Shown piece by piece: positions 8,312 through 14,628 of a stretch of DNA of 19,085 nt (positions are counted from its first letter, which is position 1; every line of letters begins with the position of its first letter). This DNA comes from Nitrospinota bacterium. GTDB taxonomy: Bacteria > 2-12-FULL-45-22 > JACOWJ01. The notes beneath the pieces are model-generated. The model ran no database searches. It was not told the DNA's origin and saw nothing but the letters and a program-made list of their open reading frames with translations. The stretch lies in the NCBI GenBank assembly GCA_016176845.1, contig JACOWJ010000009.1, positions 1 to 19,085 on the forward strand, written 5' to 3'. A program made the position numbers and the translations under genes.

Positions 8312-9673
8312 ATGAACAACTCGAAGACTTACTACGTTTGTCAATCTTGTGGACATATTTCCCCCAAGTGGCTGGGGCGGTGTCCGGATTGCGAGAGCTG
8401 GAACGCGCTGGTGGAAGAGCGAGAGGCGCCGCCCCGGCCGTCCCGTGGCCAGCGGGGCAGCCGGGGCCAAAGCCCTATCCCCATCACCCTGGTGGGCGGG
8501 GAAAGGGAAGAGCGTTTCTCTTCGGGGATTCAGGAGCTGGACCGGGTGCTAGGCGGGGGGGTCGTCCCAGGATCCCTCGTCCTGATCGGGGGGGATCCCG
8601 GCATCGGCAAATCCACCTTGCTGTTGCAGTCCTCCGGGAAGATCAGTCAGGAGGGAAATCTTGTCCTCTATGTTACGGGGGAGGAGTCCGCCAGCCAGAC
8701 CCGGATGCGGGCCAATCGGCTGGAGGCCCTGGCCGACAGCCTCTACCTGTTGACGGAGACCTGTCTCGAGGACATCATCGACCACATCTGTCGCCTGACC
8801 CCTGCCATCGTCGTGGTCGACTCCATCCAAACCCTCTATACCCAGCACCTGCCCTCGGCGCCAGGCAGCGTCGCTCAGGTGCGGGAGACCGCCGGCGAAT
8901 TGATGTCGCTGGCCAAAAGCAGCCAGATCCCCATCTTCCTGATCGGCCATGTCACCAAGGAGGGCTTTCTGGCCGGGCCGAGGGTCCTGGAGCATATCGT
9001 GGACACGGTCCTCTATTTTGAAGGCGATCGAGGCCACGCCTTCCGGATCCTGCGGGCAGTGAAAAACCGGTTCGGGTCCACCAACGAGATCGGGGTCTTC
9101 GAGATGAAGGGGCACGGCCTGCAGGAGGTGGCCAACCCCTCCGAGCTCTTCCTGGCGGAGCGACCCACGGGGGTGCCGGGCTCGATCGTCGTGGCCTGCC
9201 TGGAGGGGTCTCGCCCAATCCTGTTGGAACTGCAGGCCCTGGTGAGTAATTCGAACCTGGGCACGGCCCGTCGCATGGTCACCGGCCCGGACTATAACCG
9301 GGTCTCTCTGATGATCGCCCTTTTGGAGAAACGGGTGGGCCTGCAACTGGCGGGGGAGGACATCTTCCTGAACGTGGCGGGCGGGGTGAAGGTCGAGGAG
9401 CCGGCCATCGACCTGGGGATCATCCTGGCCATCGCCTCCAGTTTTCGAGATCAGCCGATCGATGGGAAAACCGTGGCCATCGGGGAGGTAGGCCTGGCGG
9501 GTGAGGTCCGGGCGGTCCCTCAGCTGGAGATGCGGGTCCGCGAAGCGGCCAAGCTAGGGTTCGAGCGGTGCTTGGTTCCCTGTAAGAACGCCCTGAAATC
9601 GGAACAGGAGATGGGCATTGGCCTCCTGCCGGTGGATTCCATCGGGGGTGCCCTGGAGATTCTGTTCTCGTAA
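8312..9673 (+). CDS. radA: DNA repair protein RadA (Sms)
   Basis: This 453-residue protein is a RecA-like ATPase that drives branch migration in homologous recombination and repair. It has an N-terminal zinc finger (C10-x2-C13 ... C24-x2-C27), Walker A GDPGIGKS ending at Ser101, Walker B IVVVD at about 166-170, and the RadA-specific KNRFG at 251-255. The C-terminal third is a Lon-protease-like domain without expected protease activity. Length matches the family. The start is set by the usual spacing to YVCQSCG. The 5' leader is unusual: the CRISPR-repeat-like sequence takes the place of a normal Shine-Dalgarno, with only the GAGGG inside it as a candidate. Confidence 0.97.
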   Translation: MNNSKTYYVCQSCGHISPKWLGRCPDCESWNALVEEREAPPRPSRGQRGSRGQSPIPITLVGGEREERFSSGIQELDRVLGGGVVPGSLVLIGGDPGIGKSTLLLQSSGKISQEGNLVLYVTGEESASQTRMRANRLEALADSLYLLTETCLEDIIDHICRLTPAIVVVDSIQTLYTQHLPSAPGSVAQVRETAGELMSLAKSSQIPIFLIGHVTKEGFLAGPRVLEHIVDTVLYFEGDRGHAFRILRAVKNRFGSTNEIGVFEMKGHGLQEVANPSELFLAERPTGVPGSIVVACLEGSRPILLELQALVSNSNLGTARRMVTGPDYNRVSLMIALLEKRVGLQLAGEDIFLNVAGGVKVEEPAIDLGIILAIASSFRDQPIDGKTVAIGEVGLAGEVRAVPQLEMRVREAAKLGFERCLVPCKNALKSEQEMGIGLLPVDSIGGALEILFS

Positions 9674-9728
9674 AAAACCGATATGGCCAAGCTGGCTTGG
9701 TCGCTGATCGCTTTTCGAGGAATGAGAC

Positions 9729-10496
9729 ATGGGCAGTAAATCATTGGAGAAAGAGGGAATCCGACTGCAGAAGATCCTCTCGCAGGCCGGAGTGGCCTCT
9801 CGCCGGAAGGCAGAGGAGATGATCCTGGAAGGCAGGGTCTCCGTCAACGGCCAGGTGGTGGGCTCTTTGGGAACCAAGGCCGATCCCCTGCGCGATAAGA
9901 TCAAGGTGGATGGAAAGCCCTTGCGAAAGCCGGAGCCTAAGGCTTACTTGCTGCTGAACAAGCCCAGAGGATATTTGACTTCCATGGCCGTGGAGGAAGA
10001 GAGGCCCACCATCGCCCAGCTGCTAAAGGGGGTTAAGGTGAGGGTCTTCCCGGTAGGCCGATTGGACTACGATGCCGAAGGGGTCTTGTTGCTGACCAAC
10101 GATGGCGAGCTCGCTCTGACGTTGTCCCATCCCCGGTATGAGATTCCCCGGAGGTACCTGGTCAAGGTGCGGGGGATCCCCTCTCCGGATAGGCTGAAGG
10201 AAATGAAGAGGGGGCTCAGACTGGAGGATGGATGGGCCTCCGCCCTGGCCACGATGAAAGAGGTCACGGATCAGGACAATAGTTGGCTGGAGATCACCGT
10301 GCGGGAGGGGAGAAACCACCTGGTCAAGCGGCTCTGCCAGCGCATCGGGCATCCGGTCCAGAGACTGAAGCGCATCCAATACAGTTTTTTGACCGCGGAA
10401 GGGTTGAAGCCTGGCACCTACCGCTTCCTGACCTCCGAAGAGATCCAGAGATTGCAGGAGTTGGCCTCCCGCAAGCGGAAGTTGACGAAAGCTTGA
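9729..10496 (+). CDS. 23S rRNA pseudouridine synthase, RluB/RsuA family
   Basis: This 255-residue protein has an N-terminal S4 RNA-binding domain (about 11-58; IRLQKILSQAGVASRRKAEE) followed by an RsuA-type synthase domain. The catalytic aspartate lies in GRLDYDAEG (Asp113). The family isomerises uridine to pseudouridine in ribosomal RNA; an RluB-like role on 23S rRNA is the best guess, but RluE/RluF/RsuA relatives are similar. The ATG follows GAGGA by seven bases. Its TGA stop overlaps the start of the next gene. Confidence 0.9.
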   Translation: MGSKSLEKEGIRLQKILSQAGVASRRKAEEMILEGRVSVNGQVVGSLGTKADPLRDKIKVDGKPLRKPEPKAYLLLNKPRGYLTSMAVEEERPTIAQLLKGVKVRVFPVGRLDYDAEGVLLLTNDGELALTLSHPRYEIPRRYLVKVRGIPSPDRLKEMKRGLRLEDGWASALATMKEVTDQDNSWLEITVREGRNHLVKRLCQRIGHPVQRLKRIQYSFLTAEGLKPGTYRFLTSEEIQRLQELASRKRKLTKA

Positions 10497-11044
10497 GCGC
10501 TACCATCGTAAATTTAGCCAACGCGATCACCCTGCTTCGGATCATCCTGATCCCTTTTTTTATCTATTTCCTGATCTACGAGCACCGGTTGCTCGCCTTC
10601 CTGACCTTTTGTACCTCAGCCCTGAGCGATGGCGTCGATGGCTTTATTGCCCGAATGAGGCATCAGAAGACGGAACTGGGGACGGTCCTCGATCCGTTGG
10701 CCGATAAGCTGCTGTTGACCACGGCTTACGTGACCCTGGCCATCCTGCACGTGACCCCCGTTTGGCTGACCCTGATCGTGGTCAGCCGAGACTTTATAAT
10801 CGTTGTGGGGGCAATGATCGTCCACATCCTCACCGGTCGCCTGACCGTTTCCCCCACGATCTGGGGAAAGATGACCACCTTCCTTCAGCTCATGACCATC
10901 TTCCTGGCCCTCTTGCTTTACTGGTGGGGACGGAGATCCTTCTGGATGGAAAGGGTCGCGCTCCTCACGGCCCTATTTACCATCACCTCCGGTTTGCATT
11001 ACATGTACTGCGGCATGTCGATGCTCAATGGCAACCGGAAATAA
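10493..11044 (+). CDS. pgsA: CDP-alcohol phosphatidyltransferase, probable phosphatidylglycerophosphate synthase
   Basis: This inner-membrane enzyme would transfer a phosphatidyl group from CDP-diacylglycerol to glycerol 3-phosphate, the first step to phosphatidylglycerol. The signature D-x2-D-G-x2-A-R-x8-G-x3-D-x3-D is visible in DGVDGFIARMRHQKTELG and the following TVLDPLAD. Several membrane segments surround it. I place the start at the TTG at 10493 (MSATIVNLANAITLLRI, 183 residues), overlapping the rluB-type stop as TTGA; the frame is open further upstream but shadows the previous gene. The C-terminus GLHYMYCGMSMLN looks natural. Its last 46 bases are overlapped by the antisense integrase fragment, so it sits at the edge of the accessory DNA. 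Confidence 0.85.
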   Translation: MSATIVNLANAITLLRIILIPFFIYFLIYEHRLLAFLTFCTSALSDGVDGFIARMRHQKTELGTVLDPLADKLLLTTAYVTLAILHVTPVWLTLIVVSRDFIIVVGAMIVHILTGRLTVSPTIWGKMTTFLQLMTIFLALLLYWWGRRSFWMERVALLTALFTITSGLHYMYCGMSMLNGNRK

Positions 11045-11169
11045 AGGATAAGGTCTTTCAGGGCTAGCTCTGCAAGCTTCTTATCCTTGCCTACGTACTT
11101 GTTATGGCGCTTGCCATCCTGGCGCCAGTCCAGGTAGTAGCGGTTATTGCGACGGCGGAGAGTGGCCAT
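10999..11169 (-). pseudogene. Truncated tyrosine recombinase (phage integrase), N-terminal fragment
   Basis: From the ATG at 11169 the minus strand encodes MATLRRRNNRYYLDWRQDGK, then a lysine-rich stretch and KKLAELALKDL, the typical start of a phage-type integrase (arm-site DNA-binding domain). After about residue 40, near 11047, the frame runs into antisense pgsA and stops at 10999. Residues 41-56 are therefore not integrase sequence. The core-binding and catalytic domains with the Arg-His-Tyr residues are absent. This marks the accessory region as a former integrative element and puts a deletion junction within a few bases of the pgsA stop. The frame is only 56 codons, so it is easily missed. 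Confidence 0.75.
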
Positions 11170-11278
11170 TACTCTACCCTGGCCATCTTGAACGAGGACT
11201 TGGCCATCTTGAAGCTCCCCGGCCCATTTCCCCTTGCCTCAAATACGTAGAAAGGAACAGGATCTATCCATGGCAACG

Positions 11279-11303
11279 CAGAGCCTGCCCCGGACCCGGG
11301 TCC
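11279..11303 (-). repeat. Shortened copy of the 34-base palindromic element
   Basis: On the minus strand this reads GGACCCGGGTC and then CGGGGCAGGCTCTG. It matches the copies at 17513, 17777 and 17977 but lacks several bases of the central loop and stem. It is non-coding here, unlike the other copies. Confidence 0.6.
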
Positions 11304-11338
11304 CAGGGGTCTACCCCCGGGAGAGGATTGGGCCTGAC

Positions 11339-11438
11339 ACCCCCTTCGGGGGAAGGCAAAATGAAGAATGCAAAGTGCAAAATGCAAAGTCGAGATTCCC
11401 ATTTTTCATTCTGCAATTTGTAATGGAGCGAAGCGACC
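11339..11438 (-). repeat. 100-base dispersed element, copy A
   Basis: On the minus strand it begins GGTCGCTTCGCTCCATTACA, has a core of degenerate TTTGCATT-like words, and ends CCCCCGAAGGGGGT, itself a small hairpin. Copy B at 18101-18201 in the opposite orientation shares both ends almost exactly but has a different core. It starts six bases beyond the stop of the coiled-coil gene at 11444. Confidence 0.75.
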
Positions 11439-11443
11439 AGGGC

Positions 11444-11830
11444 CTATCGCATGGTGGTGAACAGGGTGATCATAATCCCAACAATAGTTACCCATGAGCC
11501 GATCATAATGGCCATGGTCCAGCGGAAGTTATCCTGGATCTGCTGGCTGAGATGGACCTGGAGGCCCTCAACCTTGGATTCAAGAGATGACACCCTGCTC
11601 TCCAGGGCCGAGATCCGCCCTGCTATCTCAGAGCGCAGGTCGTTAATTCGACCCGTCAACTCCTCTCGCAGGTCGTTAATTCTCCCGGTCAGCTCTTCCC
11701 GCAGGTCATCCATTCGCTTTGATAACCCGGCAATCTGCCCCGAAGTCTCAGCCCGCAGGTCAGTGATCCGCTCGCTCATTTGCTCCAGGATGCCCTCGAT
11801 CCTGGCGGTACGTTCTTCAATCTGTGGCAT
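11444..11830 (-). CDS. Coiled-coil protein with C-terminal membrane anchor
   Basis: This 128-residue protein of unknown function has a long heptad/hendecad coiled coil at about 1-98. Within it the 11-residue unit DLREELTGRIN occurs twice in tandem, followed by the variant DLRSEIAGRIS (about 42-74); the underlying DNA is a 33-base tandem repeat. One hydrophobic segment lies near the C-terminus (about 105-124; MAIMIGSWVTIVGIMITLF), so it is probably a tail-anchored inner-membrane protein. Similar small coiled-coil/TM proteins are common in environmental genomes without a known role. No good Shine-Dalgarno is visible before the ATG. It lies between the integrase fragment and hicBA and is likely cargo. 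Confidence 0.7.
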   Translation of the reverse strand: MPQIEERTARIEGILEQMSERITDLRAETSGQIAGLSKRMDDLREELTGRINDLREELTGRINDLRSEIAGRISALESRVSSLESKVEGLQVHLSQQIQDNFRWTMAIMIGSWVTIVGIMITLFTTMR

Positions 11831-11895
11831 GGTTTTATTTCAGTATCCTATCCACGGGTCCATCTGACTCTGCCTGGCTTACCCTTATACAAAAC

Positions 11896-11929
11896 TCCAC
11901 CAACAGAACCGCCCTCCGCCCCGGCGGAG
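11896..11929 (+). repeat. 34-base repeat flanking hicBA, left copy
   Basis: It begins TCCACCAACAGAACC and ends CCGGCGGAG. It matches the right copy at 12329-12362 at 26 of 34 positions without gaps, by my alignment, in the same orientation. It lies 9 bases beyond the hicA stop. Confidence 0.6.
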
Positions 11930-11938
11930 ACATATTTG

Positions 11939-12112
11939 TCATGATAATCTCTTGATTATTCTCTTAGCAAGACCGTCTTCTATTTCAGTATGTCTTGGAA
12001 TGGGCTGACTTTTCCCTGTTTTAGGATTTCTATACCACTCGTGATTGCTGCCATGACGAACAAAAACACAGCCATTTGATTGAATTATTTTCAATAATTC
12101 TTTCCTTTTCAA
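11939..12112 (-). CDS. hicA: HicA-family mRNA interferase toxin
   Basis: This 57-residue protein, MKRKELLKIIQSNGCVFVRH then GSNHEWYRNP and KSQPIPRHTEI, has the compact double-stranded-RNA-binding-like HicA fold pattern. The catalytic histidine is expected in the RHGSNHEW segment (His20 or His24). HicA toxins cleave mRNA until neutralised by HicB. The start is a TTG at 12112 overlapping the hicB stop in a TTGA arrangement; the order is antitoxin first, which occurs in part of the family. The frame is intact. It is AT-rich compared with the core genes, suggesting transfer. Confidence 0.88.
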   Translation of the reverse strand: MKRKELLKIIQSNGCVFVRHGSNHEWYRNPKTGKSQPIPRHTEIEDGLAKRIIKRLS

Positions 12113-12300
12113 ACTTCTACTTCCAACAATTGAGCAGGCCTGGCATCAGGAACTAAACCTTTGTTGATATCTTCATAAATATCCAGCAAATTTTCTTTTA
12201 ATTCATCCAATGTTTTGCCTTGACTTTCATAGTCAGGATATTCTTGCACATGTCCAACAAACCACCCATCTTCTTCTTTGTAAACAATATTTATCTTCAT
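12109..12300 (-). CDS. hicB: HicB-family antitoxin
   Basis: This protein has the HicB partial RNase-H-like fold: MKINIVYKEEDGWFVGHVQE, then YPDYESQGKTLDELKENLLD. I use the ATG at 12300 (63 residues) because AGGAGG ends five bases before it; a GTG two codons upstream (12306) is less likely. It lacks the C-terminal DNA-binding domain of longer HicB proteins, so any autoregulation must use another mechanism. It is translationally coupled to hicA. The pair probably stabilises the element. Confidence 0.88.
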   Translation of the reverse strand: MKINIVYKEEDGWFVGHVQEYPDYESQGKTLDELKENLLDIYEDINKGLVPDARPAQLLEVEV

Positions 12301-12328
12301 ACACACCTCCTATACGATCAACGGAGAT

Positions 12329-12362
12329 TCCACCAGCAAAACCTCCCCCTATGCCGGCGGAG
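12329..12362 (+). repeat. 34-base repeat flanking hicBA, right copy
   Basis: This copy reads TCCACCAGCAAAACC to CCGGCGGAG, in the leader of hicB. With the copy at 11896 it brackets the toxin-antitoxin pair in direct orientation, about 433 bases apart. Confidence 0.6.
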
Positions 12363-12479
12363 GATGGTCATGATTACCTCTTTGGCTCAATATATGGATA
12401 CGTAGGTTCGCTTGAGCAGGTTCTTCCACTGTCTCTCTTCGGGAGTTAATTCCATTAGTTATGCTTTCTCAACAGAAAT

Positions 12480-12513
12480 TATGCCAGCAAAATTTACCCC
12501 CTGACCGTCGAAG
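12480..12513 (+). repeat. Degenerate third copy of the hicBA-flanking repeat
   Basis: TATGCCAGCAAAATT to GTCGAAG aligns to the copy at 12329 at 22 of 34 positions. The preceding bases (TCAACAGAAATT against TCAACGGAGATT) extend the match. It is weaker than the first two and could be questioned. Confidence 0.4.
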
Positions 12514-12550
12514 ATTCCCAATTTTAATAACTCTGACTTTGGAAACCTTT

Positions 12551-13039
12551 TCAAGCGCAAGCCTCTTTTTGTAGTTTCTCCCATACCTGATATTCCGGGT
12601 AAAGACGTTTCAGCATTTCTTCCAATCCAATTATCTGTTCATCTGACGCTTTTTCGCAGAAGTCCTCTATCCAACCTTTCATCCGCATTTTGACAAGGTT
12701 TCTCAGGGGAATCGGCGGCTTAATTTGGGCCTCACCGGTAAGGGGGGGCTGGACCTCGATGGGGGAGGTTTCGATAAGGACACTCTTAAGCATTTGCCCT
12801 TCACCGGTAGCAAGCCATTTGGCGCTTATCCCCAAACTTTCTACTGCACCGGGAAAATCTATGGGGATTTTCTTTGCCTTCCCCAATTCCAGGTGCTGGA
12901 TTTGATACCACTTTAACCCTATTTTCTCGCCCAAGCCTCCTTGTGTGAGTCCTAAAGCCTCCCGCGCCTGTTTCAGACGCTGCCCAAATTCTTTAAAAGA
13001 AATTTTATGTTCCACGGAAATTTTACGTTTGACATTCAC
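12551..13039 (-). CDS. CI-like phage repressor, XRE-family HTH
   Basis: This 162-residue protein has an N-terminal XRE helix-turn-helix (about 15-70; FGQRLKQAREALGLTQGGLG, then YQIQHLELGKAKKI). It is followed by SLGISAKWLATGEG, the phrase seen after the HTH in phage CI-type repressors. The rest is a short acidic/proline linker and a helical tail, with no LexA-like peptidase Ser-Lys pair visible. It is probably the lysogeny-type master repressor of the element. It is divergent from the gp16-like gene 67 bases away. No Shine-Dalgarno is visible before ATG 13039. GTG 13015 is an alternative, and a leaderless message as for lambda cI is possible. Confidence 0.85.
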   Translation of the reverse strand: MNVKRKISVEHKISFKEFGQRLKQAREALGLTQGGLGEKIGLKWYQIQHLELGKAKKIPIDFPGAVESLGISAKWLATGEGQMLKSVLIETSPIEVQPPLTGEAQIKPPIPLRNLVKMRMKGWIEDFCEKASDEQIIGLEEMLKRLYPEYQVWEKLQKEACA

Positions 13040-13053
13040 AGAAAATTTTTGTA
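12999..13053. promoter_or_regulatory. Three operator-like direct repeats between repressor and early gene
   Basis: GAAATTTTATGTT (12999-13011), GAAATTTTACGTT (13017-13029) and GAAAATTTTTGTA (13041-13053) are tandem, same-strand copies. The second touches the -35 and the third overlaps the -10 of the early promoter. This arrangement fits binding sites for the adjacent CI-like repressor or the gp16-like regulator. Confidence 0.5.
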
Positions 13054-13057
13054 TGCT
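13029..13057 (+). promoter_or_regulatory. Early promoter of the element
   Basis: A consensus TTGACA (13029-13034) is separated by exactly 17 bases from TATGCT (13052-13057). It lies about 50 bases upstream of the gp16-like start codon and is interleaved with the operator-like repeats. Confidence 0.7.
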
Positions 13058-13105
13058 TTCCTGGTAAAGATTACAGAATTTTTCTGCTTCCTATGGAGAA
13101 TCTAC

Positions 13106-13393
13106 ATGAATTCTGAAGAAAGAGCAAGCGCAATTTTTGAACTTCGGGGGGAATTGCTCAAGAAAGGGCTTACCCTCCAGGCCTTCGCAAGGAAGGAAGG
13201 ATTTGATATCCGCACGGTTTTCGCGGTTATCCAAAGATATTGGGGAACCGGCGAAAACCCTCCCCGGGGCATAATCGCTCAGGCCATCCTGGAGCGCCTG
13301 CGGGCTTACGTCGAACATCCCGAACCTCCTTCTGAGCAAGAAGAGTGTGAAAACCAACCCGTGTCCCTTGTTGAGAACGGGCCTTACTGTTGA
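13106..13393 (+). CDS. BcepMu gp16-like phage regulatory protein
   Basis: This 95-residue protein starts MNSEERASAIFELRGELLKK, then LTLQAFARKEGFDIRTVFAV and RYWGTGENPPRG. The HTH pattern and length resemble the BcepMu gp16 / Ner-type early regulators of temperate phages. I use the ATG at 13106, preceded by GGAGA at six bases, rather than the longer frame from 13007, which would include the promoter. It is the first gene of the rightward operon and is coupled to the next gene by a TTGA overlap at 13390. Confidence 0.7.
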   Translation: MNSEERASAIFELRGELLKKGLTLQAFARKEGFDIRTVFAVIQRYWGTGENPPRGIIAQAILERLRAYVEHPEPPSEQEECENQPVSLVENGPYC

Positions 13394-13935
13394 GCTCTTA
13401 CCTCGCCAAGGAGGCGGGCTATGCCATCGTGGAGCTGCCCCAGAAGCCAGTAGCCCTCCCAGAGGCAGTGGAAGCTGGCGCCCATGCCCTGCATGAGTGC
13501 GGGGAGATCATAGAGATGTATGGCCAGGCAATCCGGGATAGGAAGGTTACAGCACAGAAGCTGCGGGTCATCCGACATGAAGTGCGGGAGGCCCTAAACG
13601 CCCTGGTGACGCTCTCTGGCGGTGGCGGAGAAGATGAATGGAGGGCAAGAACAATGAATGATCTGGTCCTTTTCCAAAAACACCTGCTCGCCAATGACGT
13701 GCAGGGCGTCCAGCAGTTCCTTGTCGAGTGCAAACAAGAGAGCGCCAATGAGGGGTTGCGTCAAGCCAGGGAGGCTTTTGGGTTTCCAACGGCACAAATT
13801 GAAAGCATTCGCTGGAAATCATTCCCTTTACCCGGCCCAAGGGAACCAATGCTGTCCGCTTCTACCGGCCGGCCATCGACAAGTGGATGTCGAGCTATCG
13901 GCGGAAGGGGCGATCGACCTACCAACTCGATATAA
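13390..13935 (+). CDS. CII-like regulator C-terminal domain, frame continuing into an HTH protein
   Basis: The first 75 or so residues (from TTG 13390: SSYLAKEAGYAIVELP, then HECGEIIEMYGQAIRDRKVT and IRHEVREALNALVTL) resemble the C-terminal part of the P2-type phage CII regulator family. The N-terminal DNA-binding half of that family is missing; the preceding gp16-like protein may supply DNA binding. The frame has no stop before the next probable start (ATG 13654), so as read it is one 181-residue frame whose last 40 residues are probably out of frame. See the separate entry for the second half. Confidence 0.5.
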   Translation: MSSYLAKEAGYAIVELPQKPVALPEAVEAGAHALHECGEIIEMYGQAIRDRKVTAQKLRVIRHEVREALNALVTLSGGGGEDEWRARTMNDLVLFQKHLLANDVQGVQQFLVECKQESANEGLRQAREAFGFPTAQIESIRWKSFPLPGPREPMLSASTGRPSTSGCRAIGGRGDRPTNSI

Positions 13936-13952
13936 AGCTCAAAGGGATCTGA
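13654..13952 (+). pseudogene. Excisionase-like HTH protein, one-base frameshift
   Basis: From ATG 13654 (after GGAGG) the frame reads MNDLVLFQKHLLANDVQGVQ ... AREAFGFPTAQIE. The continuation of an HTH/excisionase-type protein then lies in another frame from 13809: SLEIIPFTRPKGTNAVRFYR, PAIDKWMSSYRRKGRSTYQL, ending at TGA 13950-13952. Adding one A to the AAA run at 13802-13804 joins them. RFYRP-x4-W is the usual end of the winged part of excisionase-like domains. Such a protein would direct integrase or act as a regulator. Either the gene is broken or the assembly lacks one base. Confidence 0.55.
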
Positions 13953-13973
13953 CGTCCGGTAAAGCGGTGTGCG

Positions 13974-14028
13974 GTGAGCAGTGAGCAGTCCACTGCCCAC
14001 AGTCCACTGCCCACAGTCCACTGCCCAC
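13974..14028. repeat. 14-base tandem repeat AGTCCACTGCCCAC
   Basis: Three exact tandem copies of AGTCCACTGCCCAC (13987-14028) are preceded by two copies of GTGAGCA. CACTGC and GCAGTG words allow partial self-pairing. It lies just after the excisionase-like gene. The rest of the gap to 14139 holds only a weak hairpin (CCCCT-GGAAAG-AGGGG at about 14099-14114) followed by TTTAATTTT, which could be a terminator. Confidence 0.85.
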
Positions 14029-14138
14029 CGAACTGCGAGGAGTGGGTAGCCCCCGGGAATAGCCCCGCCTATGAGGCTATCCAAACCCTTTGCCTTCTTC
14101 CCCTGGAAAGAGGGGTTTAATTTTGTGGAGAGAAAAAC

Positions 14139-14628
14139 ATGGAAACGGCAGCAGAAGAGATCAAAAATATCGACCTGAGGCAGCTTTTCTCATTGCTCAT
14201 CCCAGGGATCTCGTCAAATTCCCTCTGCTGCTGTGCCCCCTTCATGCCGATCGGAATCCCTCGCTCAATCCTGCCTATACCGGCGCAGACGGCAGGCAGC
14301 GATGGCATTGCTACGGCTGTGGCGCGGGCGGCGATGCCATCGATCTCGTCCAGGCGGTGGCCCGGCTGGGCGGCGTGGAACTCTCTTTTCCCGGAGCATT
14401 GGGACAGCTCTCCGAGCTTACGGGCATCGAGGTGGAGGGACAAGAACGCAGTGGGGCGGGGACCCACCTTCTCCGAAGCTTACCAGGCCCGCAAGGCTCC
14501 AGCGGGAGCGGCTAAAGACTGTGGCAAACTACTTCAAAGAGTGCCTGAAGATTCATCCCGCGGGCCCTGGGGCTCGTGGCCTTCCACACGAGCCCCCCGC
14601 CTTTCCCTGGAAGGAGGGGCAAGGTTGA
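14139..14628 (+). pseudogene. CHC2 zinc-finger primase-associated protein, two one-base frameshifts
   Basis: The start ATG 14139 (GGAGAG six bases before) gives METAAEEIKNIDLRQLF. The frame of 14090-14515 then gives HPRDLVKFPLLLCPLHADRN and RWHCYGCGAGGDAIDLVQAV: a DnaG-type CHC2 zinc finger (C-x2-H ... C-x2-C). A third frame gives RERLKTVANYFKECLK, the helical piece that usually follows, ending at TGA 14626-14628. One added base in TTTT (14185-14188) and one near CCC (14463-14465) restore about 163 residues. CHC2 fingers bind template DNA in primases. It is coupled by a TTGA overlap to the primase gene, so the two probably act together. No Toprim domain follows, so this is not a complete DnaG. 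Confidence 0.65.
14569..14596. repeat. Perfect 10-base-pair stem-loop before the primase start
   Basis: GGGGCTCGTG and CACGAGCCCC flank an 8-base loop. It lies within the end of the CHC2 frame, 28 bases before the TTG start and just upstream of AAGGAGGGG. It may tune translational coupling of the primase. Confidence 0.6.

Larger units (their letters stand above)
11170..11443. other. Repeat-filled stretch upstream of the integrase fragment
   Basis: No convincing gene is present. The stretch holds two copies of TGGCCATCTTGAA (near 11180 and 11201), a shortened copy of the 34-base palindromic element (11279-11303), and copy A of the 100-base element (11339-11438). The 77- and 87-codon open frames here are built largely from these repeats. 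Confidence 0.6.

Noticed and set aside
8549-9346. 265-codon minus-strand open frame opposite radA
   Set aside because: It is the antisense shadow of a well-conserved gene in GC-rich DNA, with no recognisable domains.
9674-9728. Terminator between radA and the pseudouridine synthase gene
   Set aside because: A 6-base-pair CCAAGC/GCTTGG hairpin exists but no T-run follows directly; too weak to call.
11169-11402. 77-codon minus-strand open frame
   Set aside because: It is composed of copy A of the 100-base element and the palindromic repeat, and has no protein-like features.
14181-14190. Programmed -1 frameshifting at the TTTT run
   Set aside because: No clear slippery heptamer with downstream structure is seen, and four other breaks with the same sign occur in the element, so a missing base is a simpler reading.
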